From Nocardioides sp. Kera G14 (GTDB lineage: Bacteria > Actinomycetota > Actinomycetes > Propionibacteriales > Nocardioidaceae), in assembly GCF_020715565.1 (NCBI RefSeq), contig NZ_CP085839.1:1364001-1428000 (forward strand): a DNA stretch of 64,000 nt, given 5' to 3'. Numbering within the stretch: the first letter of the stretch is position 1; the number at the start of each line of letters is the position of its first letter. Shown here one piece after another: positions 32,886-40,301 of the stretch. The notes under the pieces were generated by a model. That model searched no databases. It was not told where the DNA came from and saw only the letters and a program-made list of their open reading frames with translations. Made by a program: the position numbers and the translations under genes.

Positions 32886-34904
32886 CTACGGTGGAGCGTC
32901 CGGCGCCGGGTCGATGGCGGACTCGAGCCGCGCCTTCTCGGCGCCGAGCTCGGCGCGGGTCTCTTGGTCGCGCTCGTCGGCGTCGTCGAGCCGGGCCAGC
33001 AGGACGTTGTGGCGGCTGCGGGCGTTGCTGGCTGCCAGTTGCGGAACACGGTCGAGGGAGTCGAGGTGCGCGGTGATCTCGGGGCTCGCCTCGACAACGG
33101 TCAGCTGTCCAGGGTCGGCGAGGAAGTCCTGAAGGGCGTCGAAGGTCGCCCAGGCGATACCGGTGCCGAACGCTTCGGTGGTGTCGGGGTCATCGAGCCA
33201 CGCGTTCCACGCCTGGTGCAACTCGTAGACCGCTGCGTCGAGAGCGGCGGCGCGGTTGCCGGCGCTGGCTGCTGCTACCTCGGCCCGCTGGGCTGCGGCC
33301 GCGGCGGCGGACTCCGCTTTCGTGACTTCGCCGTGCTGGGTGTCGAGGGCACGGGCGGTGGCCAGCCGGCTGGCGGCGTGACGCTGCCGCTCTCCTGCTG
33401 CGGTGCGGGTGCGGCCCAGGTGGGCGGCAAGGTCGGCGGGGGTAGCGGAGCCGACGCTCACCTGTGTCGCGACCGGCCGGGTCACCGGTTGCGGGTCCTG
33501 GTAGCGGGCCACGCGAACCGTGTCGGCTTCGGCAAGGGAGGTCGTGGTGTGCGCGTCGACAGGTTCGGGCAGCGCGATGGCCAGACCGGTTGCTGTCAGC
33601 GCCTCGTGCACGTGCTCGAGTTCGGCGACAACGGCGCGAGCTTGGGCGAGGACGTCTTGGGCGAGGGCCCTGGTGGCGTCAGCCGCGGCAGTTTCGGCGT
33701 GGCGGGCTCGTTCGGCGGCGCGCAGGGAGACCTCAGCGGAGGCTCCTTGCGCGTCGACTCGCTTGCCTCGTTCGTCGAGGTCACGCTGGTCGGCGTACGC
33801 CTTCGAGGCCTTGATGCCGGCGATGGTCCGTTCGAGCTCGATGACCGCGTCGGTCAACTCCCCAACGGTGGCCTTCGCTTCGGCGAGCTCGTCGACGAGG
33901 GTCTCGTGGCGGGTCTTCTTGGCAGTCGCGTCCTTTACGGCCCGTGATGCCGCGGTGGCTGCGGCGAATGCTTCTTCGGCGGTGACGGTGAGGGCGCCGG
34001 CGGCGTAGCGGCGGTACGTGTCGAGGAAGTTGCGGACGTGGTTGCGGGCGGACTCGAGCCGCTCCTGGGCGTTCCGGGTCTCGGAGAGTCCGTCTAGCTG
34101 TTCCCCGGCGGCGCTCAGTGCTGCTTCGCTCAGTGGCGGGAGCGCTTCGGACAGGATCTGGGGCAGCTTCCCTTCTTCGATGCGGTTTCCGACGTCGGGC
34201 GAGCGGAGCGTGTGGAGGAGCTGGAGGAACCCGTCGTACCGTTCCCTGCCGGTTTCGCCGGTGAGTCCGAACACTGCGGTACGGACCCGGTCTCTGTGGG
34301 CGGTCGGCGAGTCGGTGATCTGCGCCGGGCCGATGAGCACGGTGAGCTGTTCGCGGCTGAGCGCGTCGCGAGTCGGGGACAGCAGGTGCAGATCGTGCCC
34401 GACCCGGAGGTCGGTGATGAAGTACCAGGCTTTCATGTCGGTGGTGGCCGAGGAGTACCGAAGGAACGCGCCGATCGCCAGGTACGCCACGTCACGGCCG
34501 CTGGCGATCGCTTCGGCGTCCTCCTCATCGTCCGGGTCGAGGTCTCGGGCGAGTTCGAGCCACAGGTACCCGGGCCGGTTCCCCTGCCCGTCGCCTCCGG
34601 CCTTCATGAGGTCCTGAAGGCGGACCTTGTTCGCCCCGGTCGCGTCCATCTTGCGGCGGTCGCCGTCGAGGAGGAACGGGAGCAGCATCTCCAGAGCGCG
34701 GCTCTTCCCGGAGCCGTTGGTGCCGCGGAGCACGAGCCGGCCGCCGGACAGGTCGAACTCGGTGTCGTAGTAGTACCAGACGTTGACGATGCCCGCGCGC
34801 CGCATCCGCCACCGGTACGGGTGGTGCTGAGCGGGAGTCTGGTCCTCGACCGTGTCAGCCGGCGAGGGCGAGGGTGGGGGCGGGTTGAGATCGGTGATGG
34901 TCAT
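32886..34904 (-). CDS. jetC: jetC N-terminal half (TIGR02680, SMC/MukB-like ATPase of Wadjet)
   Basis: 672 residues from ATG at 34904, overlapping the jetB stop by 4 nt. It has a proline-rich N-terminus, the Walker A motif GTNGSGKSRALE at about residues 61-72, the remainder of the N-terminal head, then coiled coil from about residue 300 (AATAASRAVKDATAKKTRHETLVDEL). It ends at an in-frame TAG (32886-32888) after IDPAPDAPP. Read through, the two halves give about 1,418 residues, the usual size of the family, so this is one gene split by a nonsense codon between the two coiled-coil arms. Confidence 0.82.
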   Translation of the reverse strand: MTITDLNPPPPSPSPADTVEDQTPAQHHPYRWRMRRAGIVNVWYYYDTEFDLSGGRLVLRGTNGSGKSRALEMLLPFLLDGDRRKMDATGANKVRLQDLMKAGGDGQGNRPGYLWLELARDLDPDDEEDAEAIASGRDVAYLAIGAFLRYSSATTDMKAWYFITDLRVGHDLHLLSPTRDALSREQLTVLIGPAQITDSPTAHRDRVRTAVFGLTGETGRERYDGFLQLLHTLRSPDVGNRIEEGKLPQILSEALPPLSEAALSAAGEQLDGLSETRNAQERLESARNHVRNFLDTYRRYAAGALTVTAEEAFAAATAASRAVKDATAKKTRHETLVDELAEAKATVGELTDAVIELERTIAGIKASKAYADQRDLDERGKRVDAQGASAEVSLRAAERARHAETAAADATRALAQDVLAQARAVVAELEHVHEALTATGLAIALPEPVDAHTTTSLAEADTVRVARYQDPQPVTRPVATQVSVGSATPADLAAHLGRTRTAAGERQRHAASRLATARALDTQHGEVTKAESAAAAAAQRAEVAAASAGNRAAALDAAVYELHQAWNAWLDDPDTTEAFGTGIAWATFDALQDFLADPGQLTVVEASPEITAHLDSLDRVPQLAASNARSRHNVLLARLDDADERDQETRAELGAEKARLESAIDPAPDAPP

Positions 34905-36253
34905 GGGACCTCCGAGTCGGTGTCGAAGAGCGAAGGCTCGATGCTGCTCGAGTCGAGTGCGTCTGTGGGTTCGCCGCCGGTGGCGCGCCGCGATCGGGCG
35001 GGGGAGCGGACCGGTTGGGGCCGGTACCGGAAGCAGGCGGGGTGCAGCGCGAGACCGTCGCTGGTGGCGGTGACCAGAGAGACCGCTTCGAGAAGGTCGA
35101 CGACTTCGGTTCGCAGCCGGTCAAGGTCGCCGGAGACGTCGGCACGCCACGACCTGGCGTTGCGGCCGGTCAGGTCCTCGAGTTCTTCGGCGACCATCTC
35201 CCACGGGGCGAGGACACCGGGCACGTGCCGGGTGCGGCTGCCGTTCGCCTCGCCGTCCTCGCCGTCCTCACTGTCGTCGCTCACGGGGGCTCGGCTGGAG
35301 GGAACGTTGATGGCGGTGCCGGCAGTGGGGCGGAGGTTGTCGGTGAGCGCGTCGAGGAGCAGGAGCGCCGCTTGACGGATGGTGCCGTTCCCGGGGAAGC
35401 CGACGTCGGTGAGCTCTTCGTCGGGGTCGTAGGCCAAGGCGCCTTCGGCCCGCACCTCGAGGATGAGTCCGAAATGGTCCTCCAAGGCTCGGGCGACGTC
35501 GCGACGTTCGCGGGACAGGACGTCGGCTTCGGCTTCGGTCAGGTCCTCGCGACGGGTGAGCGGGTTCTCGGCGAGCCGGCGCCGAAGTTCGAGGCGAGGC
35601 TTCTCGCGGGCGTCCGGGTCCGCTTGCCACAGCTCGTCCGGGCTGCCCAGTGTGTACAGGGGGCGAGACAGAAGGTGCGGCAGCAATGACCGGTTGACGG
35701 TCAGGAGGGCCTCTTCGCGGCGTTCTCCCCACGCGGCGACGGACCCGTCGGTCTCGACCAGGACGCCCCAGCCGACAAGGAGGTCGACGGCGGCGACGAG
35801 GGCGCGGCGGTCGGTGATGGAGTCGTCGACGGCGATGCCTGCGGATGCTGCGTCGGCGCGCAGCTGGCCCACGAGGGTGGACAGCAGGACCTGTTCACCG
35901 ATGCCGGGTGCGAGCAGCCCGGCGCACACCAGGGCGAGGTGGGTGTAAGCGCGTGGGGTGAAGTCGACGCCGTTGCTGCGTCGGGCGCCGCGGGTAGGTG
36001 CGTCGGCGGGCAGCGGGGTTTTGGCGAGCCGCGCGAAGCTGGACTCGATGACGAGTGGGTAGCCGAGCTGGGTGGAAAACGTCTGCTTCAGGGCGGTCGC
36101 GTGTCGGCGGACCAGCGCCATCTCTTCGGGATGCTCGGCTGCGGTGAGGACCGGATGCGCCAGGAGGGCGCGGGCCGCGGCGCGGCGTTCTGCCTCGGCC
36201 TGCGTTCGGGTCGCGGTGCCGGCGTTCGTCAGCGGAACGGCGTCAGTCGTCAT
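34901..36253 (-). CDS. jetB: jetB (TIGR02678/DUF2398), MukE-like Wadjet subunit
   Basis: A 450-residue protein of the TIGR02678 family: RRAAARALLAHPVLTAAEHPEEMALVRRHATALKQTFSTQLGYPLVIESSFARLAKTPLP at the N-terminus (quoted only as a guide to the first 70 residues), then ARGARR-type linker, AYTHLALVCAGLL and winged-helix segments to about residue 340, and an Arg-rich tail. It overlaps both jetA and jetC by 4 nt (ATGA). In Wadjet the JetA/JetB pair forms the kleisin-KITE module that binds the JetC motor. The frame is intact. Confidence 0.85.
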   Translation of the reverse strand: MTTDAVPLTNAGTATRTQAEAERRAAARALLAHPVLTAAEHPEEMALVRRHATALKQTFSTQLGYPLVIESSFARLAKTPLPADAPTRGARRSNGVDFTPRAYTHLALVCAGLLAPGIGEQVLLSTLVGQLRADAASAGIAVDDSITDRRALVAAVDLLVGWGVLVETDGSVAAWGERREEALLTVNRSLLPHLLSRPLYTLGSPDELWQADPDAREKPRLELRRRLAENPLTRREDLTEAEADVLSRERRDVARALEDHFGLILEVRAEGALAYDPDEELTDVGFPGNGTIRQAALLLLDALTDNLRPTAGTAINVPSSRAPVSDDSEDGEDGEANGSRTRHVPGVLAPWEMVAEELEDLTGRNARSWRADVSGDLDRLRTEVVDLLEAVSLVTATSDGLALHPACFRYRPQPVRSPARSRRATGGEPTDALDSSSIEPSLFDTDSEVP

Positions 36254-37803
36254 GACGCGCCCTCGGTGACGTCGGCCGGCTCCTGATCGCGGCTTGCGCG
36301 CAGCCCGGTCGTGGTGGCCTGGACAGTGAGGTCGTGGATGATCAGGAGCCCGTCGTCGCAGCGGATGACGGTCGGGGTGTCAGCGGGTGCCGCGACGATC
36401 ACCAGGTCGATGTCGGTGTCGGTCGACGTCATCGTCTCCTCAAGGTCCTGGTGAATCGCGAGGAGGTCGCCGAGCCGCTCCAGAAGCAGGTCGCGGGCCA
36501 CGGGCGTGAGGCGGGCGCCGTGGAGGTTGCCGGTGGCGGCGAGCTCGGCGGCGGCGGCCTTCTTCCGTGCAGCTTCGGCGGCGGCTTCGGCGAGCAGGGC
36601 CTCGCGGTCCATGGCCGGGTCGGGGACACGGGAGGAACGGCCGCGGGCGGACCGGTCTCCTCGTTCGCGCAGCGACAGGGGCACGTCGACCGGTTCGGTG
36701 TCCCACCATGAGGTGGTCGGTCCAGCACGGCCGTCATCCTCCTCAGGTCCGAGGAGGAGGTGCCGTGACGGGTAGGCGCCGAACGCTGCGTCGAACAGCC
36801 GCTTGCAGCCAGCGGTGTCGGTGCCGTCGAACCAGCCGGCTAGGCGGAGCAGGTCGGCGCGGCGAGACACACCGGTGCCAGGTGCGGACAGCATCCGCTT
36901 CGCGTTCGCGATGAGCTGCCCGAGGGCCTGTTCGGCTGCGTTGCGCAGCTGGTCGGGGCCGGAGCGTCCGCGTCGGCCGGTGTACCAGGCGGTCAGGTCG
37001 TCCCAGTCGGAGCGACTGCGGCCGGGCGATCGTTCGGCTGGGTTCCCCTCGGGATCGATGAGCCGGGGCAGGGCGTCGAGGGTGGCGATGAGGTCGGGCA
37101 GGTGCGGTTCGACGTGCTCCAGGAGCGAAGCAATGGCGGGGGCGTGGCGGGTGACGTCGGCGGTGAGAAGGTCGACGTAGTCGAGCAGCATCTCCTTGAA
37201 CGCCCGATACTCGGGAAGGCCGAGGTCGTAACGGGAGAGGCGTCCTTGGACGTAGGCGTAGAAGTCGGCCGCGGAGTCGGAGAAGAGCCGCTGGTTGCTG
37301 AACACTGTGGTGACGTCGGCGGCGAGCGCGTCGACGTCACCGGCTCCGGTGAGGTTGTCGAGGATCCTCTGGAGGGTCTGTACGGTGCCGCCGAGGAGCT
37401 CGCGGGCTACTTCGCGGGCGCCGTCGCTGGCGCGCAGGATCGCGTCTACGTCCCGTTGGACTCGTCCGCCGAGCTTGGTGACCTGGTAGCGCGAGCGGGA
37501 GCGGAGCCATTCGGTGACGGTGGCGACGCGGGCGTCTCGCATGGAGGGGACGAGGTTGCCCCAGGCGACCAGCTGACGGCAGCGCGTCTCGACTTCGTCG
37601 ACGTCGAGGATGATGCCGTCCCGGTCGAGCAGCTCGTGGGCTTCGGCGGCGGACAGGTCGGTCAGGAGGGTCTCGGTGAACAGGCGCATCAGAGCCATGT
37701 ACTCCCGCGCGTTGTCCGCGGTCACGTACCGGTACAGGTCAAGTCGCTGCCGGTCGGTGGGCACGTCGAGGAATGCGTCTGTGCCGGTGGCGTCCGGTGC
37801 CAT
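36250..37803 (-). CDS. jetA: jetA (TIGR02677/DUF2397), MukF-like kleisin subunit of Wadjet
   Basis: A 517-residue protein of the TIGR02677 family: RQRLDLYRYVTADNAREYMALMR at the N-terminus, then LVAWGNLVPSMRDARVATVTEWLRSRSRYQVTKLG, a helical middle (FSDSAADFYAYVQGRLSRYDL) and a C-terminal domain after an Ala/Glu-rich helix. The ATG at 37803 is preceded by GGGAGG with good spacing; another in-frame ATG at 37833 is possible. It is the first gene of the jetABCD operon. Wadjet loops plasmid DNA and cuts it. The frame is intact. Confidence 0.85.
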   Translation of the reverse strand: MAPDATGTDAFLDVPTDRQRLDLYRYVTADNAREYMALMRLFTETLLTDLSAAEAHELLDRDGIILDVDEVETRCRQLVAWGNLVPSMRDARVATVTEWLRSRSRYQVTKLGGRVQRDVDAILRASDGAREVARELLGGTVQTLQRILDNLTGAGDVDALAADVTTVFSNQRLFSDSAADFYAYVQGRLSRYDLGLPEYRAFKEMLLDYVDLLTADVTRHAPAIASLLEHVEPHLPDLIATLDALPRLIDPEGNPAERSPGRSRSDWDDLTAWYTGRRGRSGPDQLRNAAEQALGQLIANAKRMLSAPGTGVSRRADLLRLAGWFDGTDTAGCKRLFDAAFGAYPSRHLLLGPEEDDGRAGPTTSWWDTEPVDVPLSLRERGDRSARGRSSRVPDPAMDREALLAEAAAEAARKKAAAAELAATGNLHGARLTPVARDLLLERLGDLLAIHQDLEETMTSTDTDIDLVIVAAPADTPTVIRCDDGLLIIHDLTVQATTTGLRASRDQEPADVTEGAS

Positions 37804-38183
37804 CTCACCGCCTCCCGTCTGGGCGGAGCTCATCCGGTCGGGGGCCCGCTGCCGGATTGGACAGTACGCCGACCATCCGACAGTTCGGGCGACTTTCGAG
37901 AGGCTTGCCAGCCCCCGCGGGAGAACGGGCCCGGGGGATGGCCGGTCCATCGGCAGCGTCAGCTAATCACCGTTCGCTGCCCTCTGACGACGGGAAATCA
38001 GTCGCCAGCATTGGGCGCCTTAGGAAGCGCCGGCAGGGAACGTCTCGCTGGCGGCAGGACTGCCCCGGCACCGTGACAGCAGATGCGATGCCTCGTCGGC
38101 CGCATTGCGGTCGCGCCCATCGCTCGTCGCTCCGCAGGATCGTCTCCGTGGGCCGCGTGGCCGCACTGGAGCAGACCAACGAA
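37804..38183. other. Intergenic stretch upstream of jetA, no gene recognised
   Basis: No frame here has recognisable protein similarity. It must contain the jetA promoter, but I see no convincing boxes. Together with 38184-38554 (hairpin, boundary relic and leader region) it forms a 750-bp non-coding junction between the defence island and the B12 genes. Confidence 0.5.
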
Positions 38184-38241
38184 AAACGACCCCTGACGCT
38201 AGAAGACGTTGGAAGGTGTCTTCACAGGTCAGAGGCCGTTT
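38184..38241 (-). terminator. Long hairpin with T5 tail downstream of the right relic
   Basis: Two 24-nt arms pair at about 18 positions (outer AAACG/CGTTT, CTGAC/GTCAG and inner GAAGAC/GTCTTC) around a 10-nt loop. On the minus strand the stem is followed by CGTTTTTCG, and it lies 35 nt after the relic stop at 38277, so it reads as that gene's terminator. Confidence 0.6.
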
Positions 38242-38276
38242 CGGGCACCTAGTCAGTGGCCATCAGCCACGCGGGA

Positions 38277-38301
38277 TCAGATGTCGTAGTAGAGCTCGAA
38301 C
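38277..38301. repeat. 25-nt direct repeat, right copy of the island boundary
   Basis: Identical to 27532-27556 at 22 of 25 positions and in the same orientation. See the left copy for the alignment; no third copy was noticed in the window. Confidence 0.6.
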
Positions 38302-38414
38302 ACAGAACGGCCGTTTCGACAGTCGTTGGCTGGCGATGGTTGGGGACGAAAGAGGGCTCTGACCTGGGGAAACGTGACGTACTCGGTGTTGGCACTCGTT
38401 GGCGGAGATCGGCA
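38277..38414 (-). pseudogene. Right boundary relic: 3' end of an unidentified gene
   Basis: A leftward tail of about 45 codons contains YVTFPQVRALF, a 17-residue in-frame insertion relative to the left copy, and VFELYYDI-stop. No start or longer similarity can be traced; further upstream the frame is antisense to the cob leader. It pairs with the left relic at 27532-27624. Confidence 0.45.
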
Positions 38415-38554
38415 AGAACCGAGAATCTTGCGGACTGTTTGCGGACTGGCTGGCGTGGTGGTGTCGGCAGCGGATGACCGTCCCGGGCCGTCGACACCAG
38501 CGGTCCGGGTGCGAGGCGGGGAGCGCGTTGAGGGCCGCGATAGGTACGCTGTGC

Positions 38555-38722
38555 GGGCCAGTTGTACTCCACTCGTGGGGTCAGGGAACCCGGTGAGAGT
38601 CCGGGACTGACGCGCAGCGGTGAGGGTGACGGGCGGGGCACGCCGCAAGGCAGCCACTGGGCCGCGAGGTCCGGGAAGGCGTTCCGTTCCGATTGATCCC
38701 GAGTCCGAAGACCTGCTGGCCC
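38555..38722 (+). promoter_or_regulatory. Cobalamin riboswitch 1 (cobG operon leader)
   Basis: The element contains GGGAACCCGGTGAGAGTCC (38584-38602), GCAGCGGTGAG, CAGCCACTGG and the 3' B12-box GAGTCCGAAGACCTGCT (38701-38717), the hallmarks of adenosylcobalamin riboswitches. GGGCCAG (38555-38561) can pair with CTGGCCC (38716-38722) as the closing P1 stem. It ends 26 nt before the cobG start and should repress the biosynthetic operon when cobalamin is plentiful. Confidence 0.88.
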
Positions 38723-38748
38723 TGGCGGCAATCGTCGCGAGGTCATAG

Positions 38749-39645
38749 ATGGATCCCGCGACAGGATCCCTGGCCAGACAGGTCCGCCCGATGCCGACAA
38801 CTCGCACTCGCAGCGATCGCTGCCCCGGTGCGCTGCGGCCGTGGCAGGCAGCCGACGGGATGCTCGTGCGCCTGCGCCTCATCGGAGGTCGAGTCGCGTC
38901 CGAGCAGATGCGTGCACTGGTCGCAGTCGCGGAGGCGTACGGCGATGGCCGCGTGCATGTCACGTCGCGGACCAACCTCCAGGTGCGTGCCTTCCCCGGC
39001 ATCGACGGTTCCCTCACGGACGAGGCCCTGATGGCGCTGGAAGGGACCGGCCTGCTGCCCGCTCGCACCCATGAGCTGGTGCGCAACGTGATGGTCTCGC
39101 CCCAGACTGGCCTCGCCGGCGGGCGTGTCGACCTTCGGTCGAGTTCTGCCGAGCTGGATCGACTCCTCTGCGCCGACGCGTCGCTCGCCACGCTGCCGGG
39201 TCGCTTCCTGTTCGTGCTCGACGATGGTCGCGGTGATCTGATCGACCGCGAATGCGACCTCGGACTGGTCGCCCTCGATGAGAGCACCGTGCAACTCCGC
39301 GTCGGCGTCGGTTGGGGAGACATCGTTCCTGTCGCCCACGCGCCTGAGCGGCTCGCGGCGCTCGCCCACGAGTTCGTCGTCCGCCGTGGCAGTGGTCCGG
39401 CGGCACCGTGGCACGTGGCTGAGCTCGATGAGCCACTGAGCGACGTGGCCCCAGCCGATCTCCGAGTCCCGTCGGCGGCAGGTCCGCTGCCGTACGGCGA
39501 CGTGCCGGGCGGACGCCACGTCGAGGTCACCGAGTCCGGGCTCGACAGAGCAGCGATCGACGAGATCGCCACGCGCGCCGGCCATCTCATCGTTACGCCG
39601 TGGCGCGGCGTACTCATCCCGAACCCTTCGAAGGAAACGCCATGA
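38749..39645 (+). CDS. cobG: CobG-like precorrin-3B synthase, short form without the C-terminal FeS domain
   Basis: A 298-residue protein related to nitrite/sulfite reductases. It has RSDRCPGALRPW near the start, VHVTSRTNLQVR and the ferredoxin-like half-domain, then THELVRNVMVSPQTGLAGG, LPGRFLFVLDDGRGDL and LIVTPWRGVLIP near the end. In related CobG proteins the cysteines that hold a [4Fe-4S] cluster (SACTGxxGC, SGCxxxC) follow this point; here the gene stops instead, with only three scattered Cys. It begins the operon after riboswitch 1; ATG 38749 is used, with ATG 38791 as an alternative. CobG makes precorrin-3B with O2. Confidence 0.75.
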   Translation: MDPATGSLARQVRPMPTTRTRSDRCPGALRPWQAADGMLVRLRLIGGRVASEQMRALVAVAEAYGDGRVHVTSRTNLQVRAFPGIDGSLTDEALMALEGTGLLPARTHELVRNVMVSPQTGLAGGRVDLRSSSAELDRLLCADASLATLPGRFLFVLDDGRGDLIDRECDLGLVALDESTVQLRVGVGWGDIVPVAHAPERLAALAHEFVVRRGSGPAAPWHVAELDEPLSDVAPADLRVPSAAGPLPYGDVPGGRHVEVTESGLDRAAIDEIATRAGHLIVTPWRGVLIPNPSKETP

Positions 39646-40301
39646 CCCAGCGACCCACGCGCCGCTATGAGTACGTCGACGCCGGCCCCGACATCTATGT
39701 CGACTCCTTCGCCACCATCCGCCGCGAGGCGGACCTGAGCGGAGTGCCGACCGATGCCGAGAAGCTGGCGGTCCGCATGATCCATGGCAGCGGTCAGGTC
39801 GATCTCGCCGCCGACCTCGTCATTCACTCTGGGCTGGTCTCGTCCGCGCGTGCGGCGCTGGAGGCGGGTGCGCCGATCCTCTGCGACGCCACGATGGTCG
39901 CGACCGGAGTCACCCGCAGTCGGCTGCCGCAGGACAACGACGTGCTCTGTCTGCTCAACGACGAGCGCGTGCCCGAGTTGGCTCGCACGTGGTCCACGAC
40001 CCGGACTGCTGCGGCGGTCTCGCTCTGGGAGCCGTGCCTTGACGGTGCCGTGGTTGCCATCGGCAACGCGCCCACTGCGCTGTTCCATCTGCTGGAGATG
40101 ATCCTCGACGGCGCGCCCCGCCCGGCCGCGATCGTCGGCTGCCCGGTGGGCTTCATCGGGGCTGCCGAGTCCAAGCAGGCGCTCATCGACTTCCACGGCG
40201 AACACGGGATCGAGATCCCCTTCGTCACGGTGCGCGGTCGCCGCGGGGGCTCCGCAATGACCTCCTCGGCGCTCAACGCTCTGGCCCAGGAGAAGGAATG
40301 A
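39642..40301 (+). CDS. cobH: Precorrin-8X methylmutase
   Basis: A 219-residue CobH/CbiC protein: RMIHGSGQVDLA with the catalytic histidine, GAPILCDATMVATGVTRSRLP, and GCPVGFIGAAESKQAL near the C-terminus. It moves the methyl group from C11 to C12 to make hydrogenobyrinic acid. The ATG overlaps the cobG stop by 4 nt and its own stop overlaps cobIJ by 4 nt. Confidence 0.93.
   Translation: MTQRPTRRYEYVDAGPDIYVDSFATIRREADLSGVPTDAEKLAVRMIHGSGQVDLAADLVIHSGLVSSARAALEAGAPILCDATMVATGVTRSRLPQDNDVLCLLNDERVPELARTWSTTRTAAAVSLWEPCLDGAVVAIGNAPTALFHLLEMILDGAPRPAAIVGCPVGFIGAAESKQALIDFHGEHGIEIPFVTVRGRRGGSAMTSSALNALAQEKE

Noticed and set aside
31272-33947. An 891-codon plus-strand open frame opposite jetC
   Set aside because: Gly/Arg/Val-rich shadow of the jetC coding strand without family similarity; it crosses both jetC halves.
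30648-34904. jetC as two independent genes
   Set aside because: The halves are in the same frame with no gap, split Walker A from Walker B, and add up to one family-length protein, so a nonsense codon is the simpler view.
27469-38554. An integrase or transposase explaining the island
   Set aside because: I looked for tyrosine or serine recombinase and DDE motifs in all frames of the island and its edges and saw none; the boundary relics are too short to name.
38415-40205. Continuation of the right boundary relic as a long minus-strand gene
   Set aside because: Beyond about 38414 it is antisense to the riboswitch, cobG and cobH and shows no similarity to the left relic or to any family.
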